In this document: piece by piece, positions 12,049 through 23,631 of the stretch | Position numbering within the stretch: the stretch's first letter is position 1 | Layout: each line of letters starts with the position of its first letter | Assembly (NCBI GenBank): GCA_964016875.1 | Contig: OZ024728.1 | Coordinates: 31,751,865-31,815,864, forward strand | DNA: 64,000 bases | Reading direction: 5' to 3' | From: Fallopia convolvulus | Taxonomy: Eukaryota > Streptophyta > Magnoliopsida > Caryophyllales > Polygonaceae | Program-made: the position numbers and the translations under genes | Notes under the pieces: model-generated | What the model saw: the letters and a program-made list of their open reading frames with translations, nothing else | Databases searched by the model: none | What the model was told of the DNA's origin: nothing

Positions 12049-12691
12049 TGATTAGTGTTAAGGTGAAAGGTTGTGTTGCTTGGGGAGTTCGTTCTTCCCA
12101 TCTTTTGAAGGGTTCTAAGTTAAGTTTGTTATATGGTTGTAAGATACTGTTTCAGCTTATGTTTGCCTTAGTTTCTGTTGGTTTTTATGTGTTCAAAAGT
12201 TGTAAGGTTGCTGTTTTAATTTTCTAGCTTCTAAGTTGGCCGTGTAAGATAATGCTCTATGAAATATTAAGACCTATGTTTTGTTATCTTGGATCTCATC
12301 TATACCAACTTTTTAATTACTTAGTTCTAATGTGTTGTGTAAGTAAGATCTACAGGTTGTTCTATATCTGTCATAAACCGAATTTGGTTATGCTACTTTT
12401 AGAGACAAAATTATCATATGTTTATATGCAAGTTTGTTTACTAAATTTATGTCTAAATAGCTATGCATTATATTTTACTAAGATTGTAGTTGTAAATTTG
12501 CAGATTTTAAAGTGTCAGCTAGATCAAGGGTGCAGTAATATATTAGGGAATAATATAACACATACAATCATAATGAAAATTTTTAATTTTACACACTATA
12601 TAATTTTGTTAGTCTTTTTTCACAAGTTGGTTGTATTACAATTTTATGTTTTTATCATAAATATATATGTTCTATATCAAAAAGGTTTATA
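12049..12691 (+). other. Spacer between L1 ORF1 and ORF2
   Basis: About 640 bp of AT-rich DNA separates the ORF1 stop from the ORF2 start. The frame 12252-12692 is hydrophobic and resembles nothing known. I see no promoter, structural RNA or repeat here. Confidence 0.5.
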
Positions 12692-15600
12692 ATGAGTATC
12701 ACCTTTTGGAATGTCAAGGGTGTTCGTAGACCCAATTTCTAGGAAGAAATTGGGTTTATTAGAAAAAGAAATAAGATACATATTCTTTGTTTAGCAGAAA
12801 CTAAAACAGATCAATAGCCTTATACTAATTCTTGGCAAAAATGTGGTTTTCAAAACATATTTTTTAGCCCTAGTATAGGATCTCGTGGTGGAATGTGGAT
12901 TCTAATGACTAATAGCACTTTTTCTCAAAATTGTATTGAGTATTATAATGGAACAAATCTTATAATTTTAAAATATGAGTTTAAAGCTACTAAATTCCTT
13001 ATAACATGTATATATGCTCTGTCCCGTGAAGAGGAAAAACAATGTTATTGGGATTTTTTACAAAATATTTTATCATCTTCACTTATTCCTTTTATTTTAA
13101 TTGGAGACTTAAATGAAATAAATTTTACCCATGATAAATTTGGAGGTGTTGTTCCTTCACAATCAAGATTTACAAGATCAACAAATTTAAAATTAAGATT
13201 AGGATTGTTAGATACTCCTATCTCATGTTTTCCTTTTACCTGGAGAAAGAGGTCCACTGTGTTGGATAATACTTTTGAGAAATTAGATAGAGTATTAGTT
13301 CATCATTCAATAATTGAATAGTTTCCGTTTATCAAAACTACTCATCACCCCTTTACAACATCGGATCATTGTTTAATTTCGATTAATTTGATGGGCTTTC
13401 AATCTTTTAAAAAATTTCCGTTTCGATTTGAGAACGCTTGGATGTCCAAACCGGATTTTGAAAAATTAGTACTGAAAGTTTGGAGCTATAATTTAAATGG
13501 ATCATATATGTTTAAAGTATCTTTTAAAATGTTATTATTAAAAAAATATGCAAAAGTTTGGGCTAAACATAATGTACATAATAATTATTAATAATTAAAA
13601 ATATCTTTAGCACATATGCATACATTACATGATAAGTTACTAATTAATCCGAATAGTGTTTCCATTTTAAACAAACTTCAAATACATTTAAATAAATATA
13701 ATCCTCTTTTACAATTTCAAAATATATTTTGGAAACAACGCGCTAAAATTAAATACCTCCAAAATATTGATAAGAAAACTAAATACTTCCAGTCAGTTTC
13801 AAAAATTCGTTCTTTTAAGCAAAGAATTATTAATTTTACAACATCTCAGGGTAATTAATGTTGTATACGATCATGAAATGATTAGCCAAGCAATTTTTTT
13901 GGAAATAAAAAATAGGTTTTTGCTTAATCCTTTATGTACAATTCAATCACATGATCTAGATATTATACCTCACCTAATTACACAAGATGATAATTTTTTG
14001 TTTAGTAAGGCTCCAACATAGAGCGAGATTAAGAAGGCAGTATGTGACTTAGCACCTGATAAATCGCCTGGCCCTAATGGCTTCATAGCTGAGTTTTTCC
14101 AAAAATATTGGCATATAGTTGGTACTTCTATGTGTTCTGCGGTTAATTCCTTCGTTCACTCAGGTCACATGCTTCAGGCATTGAATAAATCCTTTATTAC
14201 GTTAATTCCTAAAATTAATATGCCAACTACTATTAATCATTATAGAACAATTAGTTTATGTGATACAATTTATAAAATCATTACTAAAATTATTGCATCT
14301 AGAATGTCTTATATATTACCTTCGTTAATACATCCTTTGCAAGGCGCTTTTGTTCAAGGTCGCCTTATTCAAGACAATATTTTAATTGGTCATGAGGTAT
14401 TTCATTCTTTTTATACGAAGAAAAAGGGTTGAAAAAGGCTAGATGGCTATTAAAATAGATATGGAAAAAGCATATGATAAAATTGATTGGAATTTTATTC
14501 GACAAATTTTAATAAAATTTGGATTCAGTTCTCATTGGGTTCATATAATTATGATAGGTATACTACATCATCATCCTCTGTTCTGGTTAATAATGAACAT
14601 GGTCCGGAGTTTACCCCTCAATGTGGAATAAGACAAGGTGATCCGATGTCTCCTTTTATTTTTGTTTTATCTATGGAATACTTACCCCGTACATTACAAT
14701 ATGAGTCGTCTTTACCTTCTCCTAAAGTTGGAATCCAGTTAGTAAAAAGTGGAACTTGTATTCCTTTTTTGATTTTTGCAGATGATACTATTATTTTTGC
14801 AAATGCAACTTTTGATAATATAAATTATATAAAATCCTTTTTACATAATTTTAGTACTATATCTGGATTATCAATTAATTATAATAAAAGTTCCTTCCAA
14901 ACTTCTTCTAATATTTCTCGTCCTATGACAGTATCTTTGGCAAGTATTTTAAACATTAAAATTACTACTACAATGGAAAAATATTTAGGAATCCCGATTT
15001 TACAAGGACGAGTCCAAAATTCAATGTTTTCTGATTTAATAGATAAATTAAAACATAAATTATCTCAATGGAAAGCCAATTCAATTTCTCAGGCAAGTAG
15101 AACTGTTTTAATACAGTCAAATCTTTTAGGTCAAATAAGTTATTTACTGCAAAGTTTTTTCGTTCCTAAAGGTGTATGTGAAGATATAGATAAAATTAAT
15201 AAAACATTTTTTTGGAATAAATTTTTTCCGAATCATCATCCCTTAATTAGTTGGGATAAAATTTGCTCTCCTAAAGAATATGAAGGTGTTGGTTTGAGAA
15301 TTGCTTATAATAATAATGTATATCTTCAAATGAAATTACTGTGGAAAATATTAAATGATTCCTCTAATGTTTGGGTAAAAATAATTAATGAAAAATATTT
15401 ACGTAATCAACATATTTTTAATTACAAACCAAAATCTACTTCTTGGCAGTTTGGAAGGTAATTACATATTAGAGAAATTTTTTCTAAAGGCGTTAAATGG
15501 TTAGTTGGAAATGGTAATAATATTCTTTTTTGTTTAGATACATGGGTAGGGAATTCGAATATAATGGAATATTTTGATAATATAGATATTAACTTAAAAG

Positions 15601-15918
15601 TCACTTTTTTCATTCTCCCTAATAAAACTTGGAATTTTTTCATCTCTATCTAATATTTTGCCTGTTTGGCTTGTAAATAATATCTCTTCTATATTTATTC
15701 CTTTGTCTAATATAGAGGATACAATTATTTGGAGTCCTTCGTCGGATGGTTCTTTTACAGTAAAATCAACTTCTGAGTTAATAACTTCTTTAAGACAGTT
15801 ACCGAGATCTGGGTTCTCTTGGATTTGGAAATTGCATATTCCACCTGTGATTCAGAGTTTCCTTTGGAAGGCGTGTTCGGATTTCTTACCTACAAAAAAA
15901 AGATTAAATCGTTTTTAG
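12692..15918 (+). pseudogene. L1 ORF2, 5' part: AP-like endonuclease and reverse transcriptase, disrupted
   Basis: ORF2 begins MSITFWNVKGVRRP, the usual start of a plant L1 endonuclease. The domain continues with LAETKTD (catalytic Glu), IGDLNEINF (Asp/Asn pair) and TTSDHCLI (terminal His) to about 13390. Reverse transcriptase follows from about 14040: DKSPGPNGF, LIPKINMPTTINHYR, LQGAFVQGRLIQDN, IDMEKAYDKIDW, IRQGDPMSPF and the catalytic FADDTIIFA at about 14780. The zinc-finger linker starts near 15730 with the F/W-rich WIWKLHIPPVIQSFLWKAC. In-frame stops (for example at 12740, 12815, 13320, 13850 and 14430) and a frameshift near 14550 kill it. At 15918 it is cut by the gypsy insertion and resumes at 25431. 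Confidence 0.88.
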
Positions 15919-16977
15919 GGTCGATGGTGTAGATGATGGTGCAAAGAGATCGCCGAAGAGTGGACGGAAATCTTCACTTGGTTCGAAGATGGTGGAGCTC
16001 GGTGGTTGAATTTCGTCTGGGATTAAAAGGGTAGATCTCCCTCGTATGGTCTTGGAATTGGGTAATTCTAAAGCCCAGAGTTAGATCCTTGAGTCTCGTT
16101 TAACCCCTCAAAATTTCAGATCTAGATGACGTATAATTTAGACTTTATGGAGAATATACAGACGTGGTGCAGAACTCCACCGAGATGGAGATGGATCGAT
16201 GGATGGAGCGATTGGAAGTGGATTGATGGATTGTTGGATATGGATGTTGAATCTTGGATAGTACGCACCAAGATCAACAGACTAGGTTGAAAGAGCGTCG
16301 AGTATGACTCACCAACGATCAAACAACGAGATCGAACGAAAAACAAAACAAAGAACTTAGATTGAAAACAAGTAAAAAGAGAGCAATGTCATTGTTCAAG
16401 TCCAAGGGAAAAGTGGAGGATTCGCACGAAATTATAACCTAGGCTTCACACTTTACCTAATCAGCCACCAACCTTAGAGAAATTACAAAAAAAACAACCC
16501 ATAAAATCCAAGCACAAACTAATTGTCCTTATACGTCAAAAGAGTCAACTCGAACCAAGAGTCATAAAGAGACTCCAACCTTCACCTTCGCTAACCAAAG
16601 TCCAACTTATGAGCCATGATCTCCTCCTCGATTTTGTCAAGCATTGCCCAAGCATTTGCTCGAGTTATGCGCCCAAGATAGGGCGTGGCACCTTGACTTG
16701 GCTTCATAGCGCCTCGAACACCAGCCTTGGTTACTTGTCCAATCGAAGACCCTCTCTTGTCGTGCAAATTGGACTTGTCATTAGAGCGGGTTATTCAATC
16801 AAAACATGGAGCAAAGTGCCATAAAAAATGCCTGAAAAAGTGGCACCATCCATCAAAGGCCAAGGTGCGCCAAGGTCGGAAACCGGCGTGTGCAACGGCT
16901 CCTTAGTAGGCACGAGGTACCGGGGGTTCTAAGACTCGGTAGAGGGCTCGGTAGAAGGCTTGATAGACGAAACCACA
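15918..16977 (-). mobile_element. 3' LTR of the nested gypsy element
   Basis: It is about 1.06 kb and matches 19934-20702 plus 25131-25430 almost base for base, apart from small differences such as the bases before its right edge. On the minus strand it starts with TGTGGTTTCGTC at 16977. Its other edge lacks the TGATGGGAGGA present in the partner LTR. Directly adjoining on the right is a minus-strand purine tract (see 16978-17005). Open frames such as 16609-16824 are LTR sequence and not genes. Confidence 0.8.
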
Positions 16978-17005
16978 TCATCCTCCTCCCCTTTAAAAGG
17001 GTTCG
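16978..17005 (-). other. Polypurine tract before the 3' LTR
   Basis: The minus strand reads AAAGGGGAGGAGGATGA immediately before the LTR start. This is the standard plus-strand priming signal of an LTR retrotransposon, and its placement fixes the element's orientation. The plus strand shows it as TCATCCTCCTCCCCTTT. Confidence 0.75.
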
Positions 17006-17291
17006 TCCACGAACCCTGTTGACCTACAAAACAAATCAACACACAAACCTCCTTTCCAAGCAAAACATGATATGAAAAAATGTAAGCACAGGCTATGCCA
17101 CTTTTATTTCTAATCCTATTTGTATGGTACATGACTTAGTTATCCAAAATATGAGAATAATTCAGCCATGATGTCAGGTTATGAGATAAAAGTAAGGAAG
17201 AAGTGTTACTTCCCCGAATGGCATGCACACCATAGCTTGGGACAGTTTTCAGCTCCGACTTGTTCAAGGTCGTTCTCTTAGCTCTGAACTC

Positions 17292-17978
17292 CTAATTGAG
17301 CGATTCCAAGTCCCAGATTGAGCTAACAGAGTTTACTTTATTTCTTCCAGATTTGAGCATCATTCGACAACTGAGTTGCAAGTTACACCATTTTTCCCAA
17401 GGTGGTGCAGATTTATCCGAGAAGAAGGTTTCACTTTCCTCTTTCGGTTTGGCCAAAAATAGGGGCGTAGAGGGGCCGCCTATGGCTAGCTTCTTGTCCT
17501 TCTTTTCCTCTAGATGAGAAAGCTTCTTCCTTTTCTCCTTGGCGGCATAATCCAACATTATCTCATGGGAAGACATCGGGTGCAAAATCACCTTCTTTCC
17601 CTCCATTTGGAAGTGGTATTCGTTGGATATTCCATCATGGATCGCTTTCTTGTTAAATTTCCAAGGGCATCCCAATAGTAGATGACAAGCGGTCATCGGG
17701 AAAATATCACACTCCACCTCATCCTTGTATGGCCCTATAGAAAAAGAAATACGAGCCCTCTCCTTGACTTGGATAGGGGCATTAGAGTTCAACCAACAAA
17801 AAGGGTAAGGTAAAGGTTGAGGAGTAGTACTCAAAGAAAACCTATCCACCTCCTCTTGACTAATAATATTGCAACATGAACCGCTATCAATAATCACACT
17901 ACATACCTTATCCACGATCTTACATCGAGTGTGAAAGATAACTTCCTGTTGACTAGGCCTGGTGTTATTCTCCGTCAT
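17292..17978 (-). pseudogene. Gag-protease fragment of the nested gypsy element
   Basis: The 228-residue frame contains a retropepsin-like domain. An EVIFHTRCKIVDKVCSVIID segment leads into the active-site triplet DSG, then SCCNIISQEEVDRF, and later CHLLLGCPWKFNKKAIHDG, the conserved plant gypsy LLGRPW motif with Arg changed to Cys. The tail (residues about 145-228) is a lysine-rich linker like that before the reverse transcriptase in plant gypsy polyproteins. No RT follows. The arrangement fits a chromovirus-type polyprotein, a lineage call I infer from motif wording and the iMet primer site. Upstream on the minus strand (17979-18340) degraded gag sequence continues without a long frame. Confidence 0.75.
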
Positions 17979-18340
17979 GAAGAGTGTTCATGGGACCACC
18001 AAGCACTCTCCATCCTCTCGTGTCTTTTTGAGCTCCTCCTCTTGAGGCACTTTTGTCCTCTTGTCCATCCCTAGAATTCGGCTCTCCAAAGCATCAAAAC
18101 TTGCCTATGGCTTGAAAAGATTGTTGTAGGGACCTAACCATGGCCTTCACCGAGTTGGAAGACTCCTCATCGACCTTTTGTTTGTCTCAACAAACCAAGT
18201 AACAAGCAAGGGTATAGAATGCACACGAAATAATCACCAATACTTGCTCGAGATGAAAATCCGACAAGTTGAAAGTAGGAAATGAAAAACAAAAGACAAC
18301 AAGAGGAACTACACACTACAGACTTGTCAAAAGGAACAAT

Positions 18341-19242
18341 TGATGTGATTCCATCTACCGAGTCATGGCCCTATGAGTTGAGTGAAGATTCCATCCCTAA
18401 AGACCCCAATGTGCACGATAAAGGGGAGCCAATACTTGGACAAGCAACCAAAGACGATGTTCGAGGCGCTAAGAAGCCGAGTCAAGGAGCCATGCCCTAT
18501 CTTGGGCGCATCACACAAGCCCTAGCTAAGTCTATACTAGACAAAATCAAGGAGGAGCTCATGGCTCATAAGTTTCCGATGGCTAATGACGGTGAAGGTT
18601 GGAGTTTTATTGTGCTTCACGGTTCTAAGTGACATTTCTACGGTTAAGGACACTTTATAAGTTTTCGGGATTTCGGGTTAATTTATGTAATTTCCTTAAG
18701 TGAGGGGGTTGATTTTGTAAGGCTTTGTGTTAGGTTTAAGGTCGGCCTCCTCCTCCTCATTTCGGGAGATTGGACGAAAATACTCTCTTGTTGCTTACTT
18801 TCCCTTGCAATTTCAATTCAAGTTCTTGTTCTTGTATTTCGTTCGTTCAATTCTCGTTGTTCAAGTTGTTGGTGAGTAATATCCGACAATTTGGGCATCT
18901 TAGTTTGTTTGAGAGCTTGGTGAGTCATATCCAAGTTGTCAAGCATCCATATCCCCTTGTTCTCCCCATTTCGATCCATCATCCATCTCGGTGGTTTATG
19001 CACCCCCTCAGTAAAATCGACATATCTTTCAATCAACTCATCATCTATGTCTGAAATTTTTAGGGATTAAACTAGACTCATAGATATAAGTTCTCGAATT
19101 GGAATCACTCAATTCCGAGTTCGGACGAGGAAGATCCAACCAGTTGAAGACGGGTCAGTTGCGTGGTGTTTGTTGTCGGAATTCCTTGGATTCTCGTGGC
19201 GATCTCTTTGCACCATCATCCCCTCCATCGATCCGGCCATCA
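18341..19242 (+). mobile_element. Solo LTR of a related gypsy family, inserted in inverse orientation
   Basis: The plus strand here resembles the minus strand of the flanking LTRs. It shares a TGTGATTCCATCTACCGAG-like start, a GGCGCTAAGAAGCC segment, CTATCTTGGGCGCAT, CATCTCGGTGG and an end in CCATCGATCCGGCCATCA. It is more diverged from both LTRs than they are from each other. Candidate 5 bp target duplications are ACAAT (18336-18340) and ACAAC (19243-19247), one mismatch. The open frame at 18282-18632 is LTR sequence. Confidence 0.6.
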
Positions 19243-19336
19243 ACAACACTAGGAAGCTACTAAACACCAAGAACAATCAAGCATCAAGTAAAGAAAAGAT
19301 TTAGGCCTTTGCTAGGCTCCACATTTGGACTACTCT

Positions 19337-19448
19337 TTCCGTGCCCGACCCCTTATTAGCTTTAAGCCGCCGACAAGGTTTTTCTAGCCTCGTTTCTTTT
19401 TCTGTGCCTGGCCCCTTATTAGCTTTACGCCGCCGGCAAGGTTTTTCT
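19337..19448. repeat. 65 bp tandem duplication in the gypsy interior
   Basis: Two copies, starting about 19337 and 19402, share CCCCTTATTAGCTTTA, GCCGCCG and CAAGGTTTTTCT, with a few substitutions. Pyrimidine-rich DNA surrounds them. The interior from 19243 to 19913 otherwise shows no recognisable coding domain; it would be the gag 5' leader on the minus strand. Confidence 0.65.
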
Positions 19449-19913
19449 GATTTTTTTTAATTCCAATGAGAATTAGACAACAAGAAGTTGCTTCTTGGTG
19501 TCGTTTCCGCATCCTAGCGTCGAACCAAATCAACAAGCAAGTAATGGACACAAAGGGTACGTTTGAAACTCTTCTCCCCGTCGTGATTCAGCCAAGAAAA
19601 TCAGCACACAAAGTTTTCAATCAAGCTCTTAATTGAAGGAATTAACCATGGAATAAAGACAACCTTTCAACTACTCCTTCAATCAAAACCCTTTGGTCTT
19701 TCTTCTTCAAGATCATGCAAGAACAATTCAGCCAAGACTCATGAACATTTCGACCTTCATCAATCAAGAAATTAAGGACGGCAATGACACAAGACAATAG
19801 CGAAACACTAGGGCACGCACACACAACAACAAAGATTGGATGGAATCGACAAACACTTGCAACGAGTGGAAATCCAAGATCGAAACAAGGTTTAGATGGC
19901 GATACCTTCGCGT

Positions 19914-19926
19914 GGCACTGATACCA
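19914..19926 (-). other. Primer binding site for initiator tRNA-Met
   Basis: The minus strand reads TGGTATCAGTGCC two bases after the end of the 5' LTR. The canonical plant iMet site is TGGTATCAGAGCC, one mismatch away. This is the usual primer of most plant Ty3/gypsy chromoviruses and many copia elements. Confidence 0.75.
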
Positions 19927-20734
19927 CTTGATGGGAGGATCGATGGTGTAGATGATGGTGCAAAGAGATCGTCGAACAGTGGACGGAAATCTTCACTTGG
20001 TTCGAAGATGGTGGAGCTTGGTGGCTGAATTTTGTCTGGGATAAAAAGGGTAGATCTCCCTCGTTCGGACTCAGAATCGGGTGGTGATTCCAAAGCCCAA
20101 AGTTAGACCCTTGAGTCTCATTTAACCCCTCAAAATTTCAGATCTAGATGACGTGTAATTTAGACTTTATGGAGAATATACGGACGTGGTGCAGAATTCC
20201 ACCGAGATGGAGATGGATCGATGGATGGAGCGATTGGAAGTGGATTGATGGATTATTGGATATGGATATTGAATCTTGGATATTACGCACCAAGATCAAC
20301 AGACTAGGTTGAAAGAGCGTCGGATATGACTCACCAACGATCAAACAACGAGATTGAACGAAAAACAAAACAAAGAACTTAGATTGAAAACAAGTAAAAA
20401 GAGAGCAATGTCATTGTTCAATTCCAAGGGAAAAGTGGAGGCTTCGCACAAAATTATAACCTAGGTTTCACACTTCACCTAATCAGCCACCAACCTTAGA
20501 GAAATTACAAAAAAAACAACCCATAAAATCCAAGCACAAACTAATTGTCCTTATCCGTCAAAAGAGTCAACTCGAACCAAGAGTCATAAAGAGACTCCAA
20601 CCTTCACCTTCGCTAACCAAAGTCCAACTTATGAGCCATGATCTCCTCCTCGATCTTGTCAAGCATTGCCCTAGCATTTGCTCGAGTTATGCGCCCAAGA
20701 TACACTACACCATTCTGCAGATTTAGAGACCATA

Positions 20735-21065
20735 TTTAGCGACCACAAAATATGGTCGCTAATTAGCGACCATATAGACGCCAATGGTCACTAATCTGGA
20801 CGTCAAAACGGGAAAAAAAATAAAACTAAATTACCACGTTACATAGGGCGTCCACGTGGTCGCTGGGCCATTATAGTCGCAATAAGTGCGCGGGAAATTT
20901 CTCGCCAGCATGTAGCGGCCATATGGTCTTCATATGTCTAGCGACCACATGGTCGCAACATATAGCGACCAGTTGGTCGCTGACATGGATCAGATGTTTT
21001 GGCGTGCGACATCAATTTTGGCGGGTAATTTCCCGCCCTTTTTGCGATCACTTGGTCGCTAAAAA
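20735..21065. repeat. Left subterminal repeats of the CACTA element
   Basis: At least eight copies of (T)TAGCGACCAnnTGGTCGC or its halves occur in both orientations. In En/Spm such subterminal repeats bind the element's DNA-binding protein (TnpA in maize). Many copies here pair with an adjacent inverted half, making the site palindromic. Confidence 0.8.
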
Positions 21066-21263
21066 CAATGATTGGTAAAATTGCCGCCATTTAAGCATAT
21101 ATACCTAGGTTGTAAAAACTTTACTCTCATTCCGCTTCAACACAACCTCATACATACATAGCTCACTTCCAAAATATTCACAAAAGAAAGAAACAATCAA
21201 CCACAACTCTGAATTGATTCTAGGAAGAAATTCCGTCAATTTTTACCGACAACCTCACTAAAG

Positions 21264-21560
21264 GTATGTATTTAAATCTTATTCCTAATATTTCATTCCG
21301 TCATTATATTATTTTAGACAAAATATTGTCGGTAGAAAGTTTTCGTTTATATAATTATAAGAGATTGTGTTACAGAATTGAACCATATATAGCATATAGC
21401 AATTGGTTATGTTATAAATATGTGTTCTGATATACTGAATGTGGCGACCATATGGTCGCGAAATACATAGTAGTGTCCATATGGTCGCTATTTAGCGACC
21501 ATATGGTCGCCACATTCAGGATAATAATTAATTTAATTATACTCTTTTATTGAAATGCAG
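21264..21560 (+). other. Probable 5' UTR intron of the CACTA transposase gene
   Basis: A good donor (AAAG|GTATGT) lies at 21264 and a good acceptor (AAATGCAG) ends at 21560, 10 bp before the transposase start codon at 21571. A TATATACC word lies at about 21096-21103, a plausible promoter position. Splicing is inferred from signals only. Confidence 0.4.
21435..21519. repeat. Perfect 25 bp inverted repeat with self-palindromic arms
   Basis: Arms at 21435-21459 and 21495-21519 are exact reverse complements, separated by 35 bp. Each arm contains the 16 bp palindrome GCGACCATATGGTCGC. A further half site (CCATATGGTCGC) lies between. The structure sits inside the apparent 5' UTR intron of the transposase gene, internal to the classical subterminal region. 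Confidence 0.85.
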
Positions 21561-21570
21561 GAAGGAAAAA

Positions 21571-23620
21571 ATGCGTGAGTGGATGTATGTGCGTAATATA
21601 GATGGTTTTTTGAACAACGAGTTTTTAGCTGGCGTAGAGCAATTTCTCGAATTCTTCAAGTCTATGCTGTCCTATAACCCATCCGATTTAAGGTGTCCGT
21701 GTCGGAGGTGCAAGAATAAGAAACTGAAGCCTGTAGATGATGTGCATTATCACCTTGTTAGGGAAGGTTTTGTTCCTAACTATTACCATTGGGTTTCACA
21801 CTGGGAGACAGATGAAAGGTTCGCTGCATTGTTGGCCGAGTCTAGACAACATGAAGGTTGTAGCAGTACTGATCCAGCACCACTAGTAAATGGTGGGAAT
21901 GATAATCGAATGGAACAGATGGTGTATGATGGTTTTAATGCCCGAAGTGATTACACTGCTGAGGATCCCGTGCAGAATGCGGATATAAGGCATGAGCAAG
22001 AGGAGCAATATTATAATGAAGCGCACAACCCCGATGCACAACGTATGTACGACATATTGTCGGCCGCAAATAGGCCTTTGTTGCCTGGATGTGATATGAC
22101 ATAGTTGGAGGTTGCGACTGAGCTACTGAGCCTAAAGTCTAAGCTAAGGATGATGGAGCGCGGATTTGACATGATCTCGGATTTTTGCGGACACTTTTCT
22201 CACCCGGAGACGACATTACCAACCACGTTTTACGACACGAAAAAACCGGTTGAGGGTCTCGGTCTTCCTTACGAGGCCATTGATTGTTGTCCAAACTCTT
22301 GCATGATATATTGGGGTGCAGATGCAGAATACGCGGCATGCAAGATATGTGACTATCCTAGATGGAAGCAAGGCAAGACAAAGCTCATTCCCTATTCTCG
22401 TATGTTTTACTTGCCAATAACTCCCAGTTGCAGAGGTTGTACGCATTTGTGGTGACTGCCGAACACATAAGATGGCATGCAGATCATGTACAAGATGGGG
22501 TGATGAGACATCCGTCAGATGCAGAGGCATGGAGGTACTTCAATGCTGTATGGCCAGATTTTGCATCAGAAACACGAAAAGTGAGACTAGGCTTGTGCAT
22601 GGACGGTTTCAATCCATTCAGGGCGTCCGGGCGCCAATACTCATGTTGGCATGTGATTCTGACACCCTAACGGGTGCCAATACTCATGTTGGCCTATGAT
22701 TCTGACACCATACAACCTTCTGCCGTCGATGTGTATGCGAGAAGAGGTTATGTTTTTGACGGTTATTATACCTGGACCGAAGAGCCCGAAACAGAAGTTG
22801 GATGTCTACTTGCAGCCGTTGATAGCTGAGCTGAAGGATCTGTGGCTTAATGGGGTGTACACATAGGATTCTTGGAGGAAGCAGAATTTTGTGTTGCGTG
22901 CAACTGTAATATGGACTATTAGTGACTTCCCAGCATATTCGATGTTGTCAGGTACGTTGTTAATTTTACATATACTAATGAATTTGAAACTATTATATAT
23001 AATAATAATGCATATATATGATTTGTGAAATTTAATGTGTGATACAAAATATATGTTTGTGCAGGCTGGAGCACTTTTGGGAAATACGCGTGTCCTTATT
23101 GCATGGAGGACACCGGTGCATTTTATCTAACACATGGACACAAAATGTGCTGGTTCGATTGTCACATGAGGTTTATAAAACCTAATCATCGCTTCCGAAA
23201 CAATAAGACTGATTTCAAGAATGGTCGACGGGAGCGTCGTGGTCCCCCGTTACTTCGTGACGGATACGAGATGTTAGACTAGATAAACAATACGGGGTTG
23301 ATGAAGACAACTGAAGTGGGGGCTGAAGAGCACAATGCCGCGGTCAGTAGAGGTTCGGGTTGGAAGAAGAAAAGCATTTTCTGGGACCTACCTTCTGGAC
23401 TAGTCTGATGGTAAGACATAATTTAGATGTCATGCACATTGAAAAAAATGTCTTCGATAATGTTTTCTTCACCATTCTCGATGTTCCGAGGAAGTCGAAA
23501 GACAAGTGGTCGGCCAGAAAGGACATAAAGGAATTGTGCAAGCGTCCGGAGTTGGAACCTGATGAGGAGGACAATAGGTACCCAAAGACTTGCTATGCAC
23601 TAGATCGTCATGAAAAACAA
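21571..23620 (+). pseudogene. TNP2-type CACTA transposase, disrupted
   Basis: The N-terminus (MREWMYVRNIDGFLN) fits the Transpos_assoc domain, with CPCRRCKN and HLVREGFVPNYYHWVSH motifs. The TNP2 domain follows: YWGADAEYAACKICDYPRW, RWHADHVQDGVMRHPSDAEAW, RLGLCMDGFNPF, then after a short intron (donor 22952, acceptor 23064) GWSTFGKYACPYCMEDTGAF and HNLDVMHIEKNVFDNVF. Wording and order match TNP2 proteins closely. Lesions are a stop at 22102-22104, a frameshift near 22430, a 43 bp tandem duplication (22631-22709), and stops near 22864 and 23279. The protein would cut and join CACTA ends, but this copy cannot make it. Confidence 0.85.
22631..22709. repeat. 43 bp tandem duplication inside the TNP2 sequence
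   Basis: GCCAATACTCATGTTGGC and the following GATTCTGACACC occur twice, 43 bp apart, separated by CTAACGG. The second copy carries on into the normal TNP2 reading frame. The duplication and the first copy's stop are one cause of inactivation. Confidence 0.75.
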
Positions 23621-23631
23621 GTGCTTCTAGA

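Noticed and set aside
16122..16346. Two matching minus-strand frames at 16122-16346 and 20144-20368 as a duplicated gene
   Set aside because: They lie at equivalent places in the two LTRs of the nested gypsy element.
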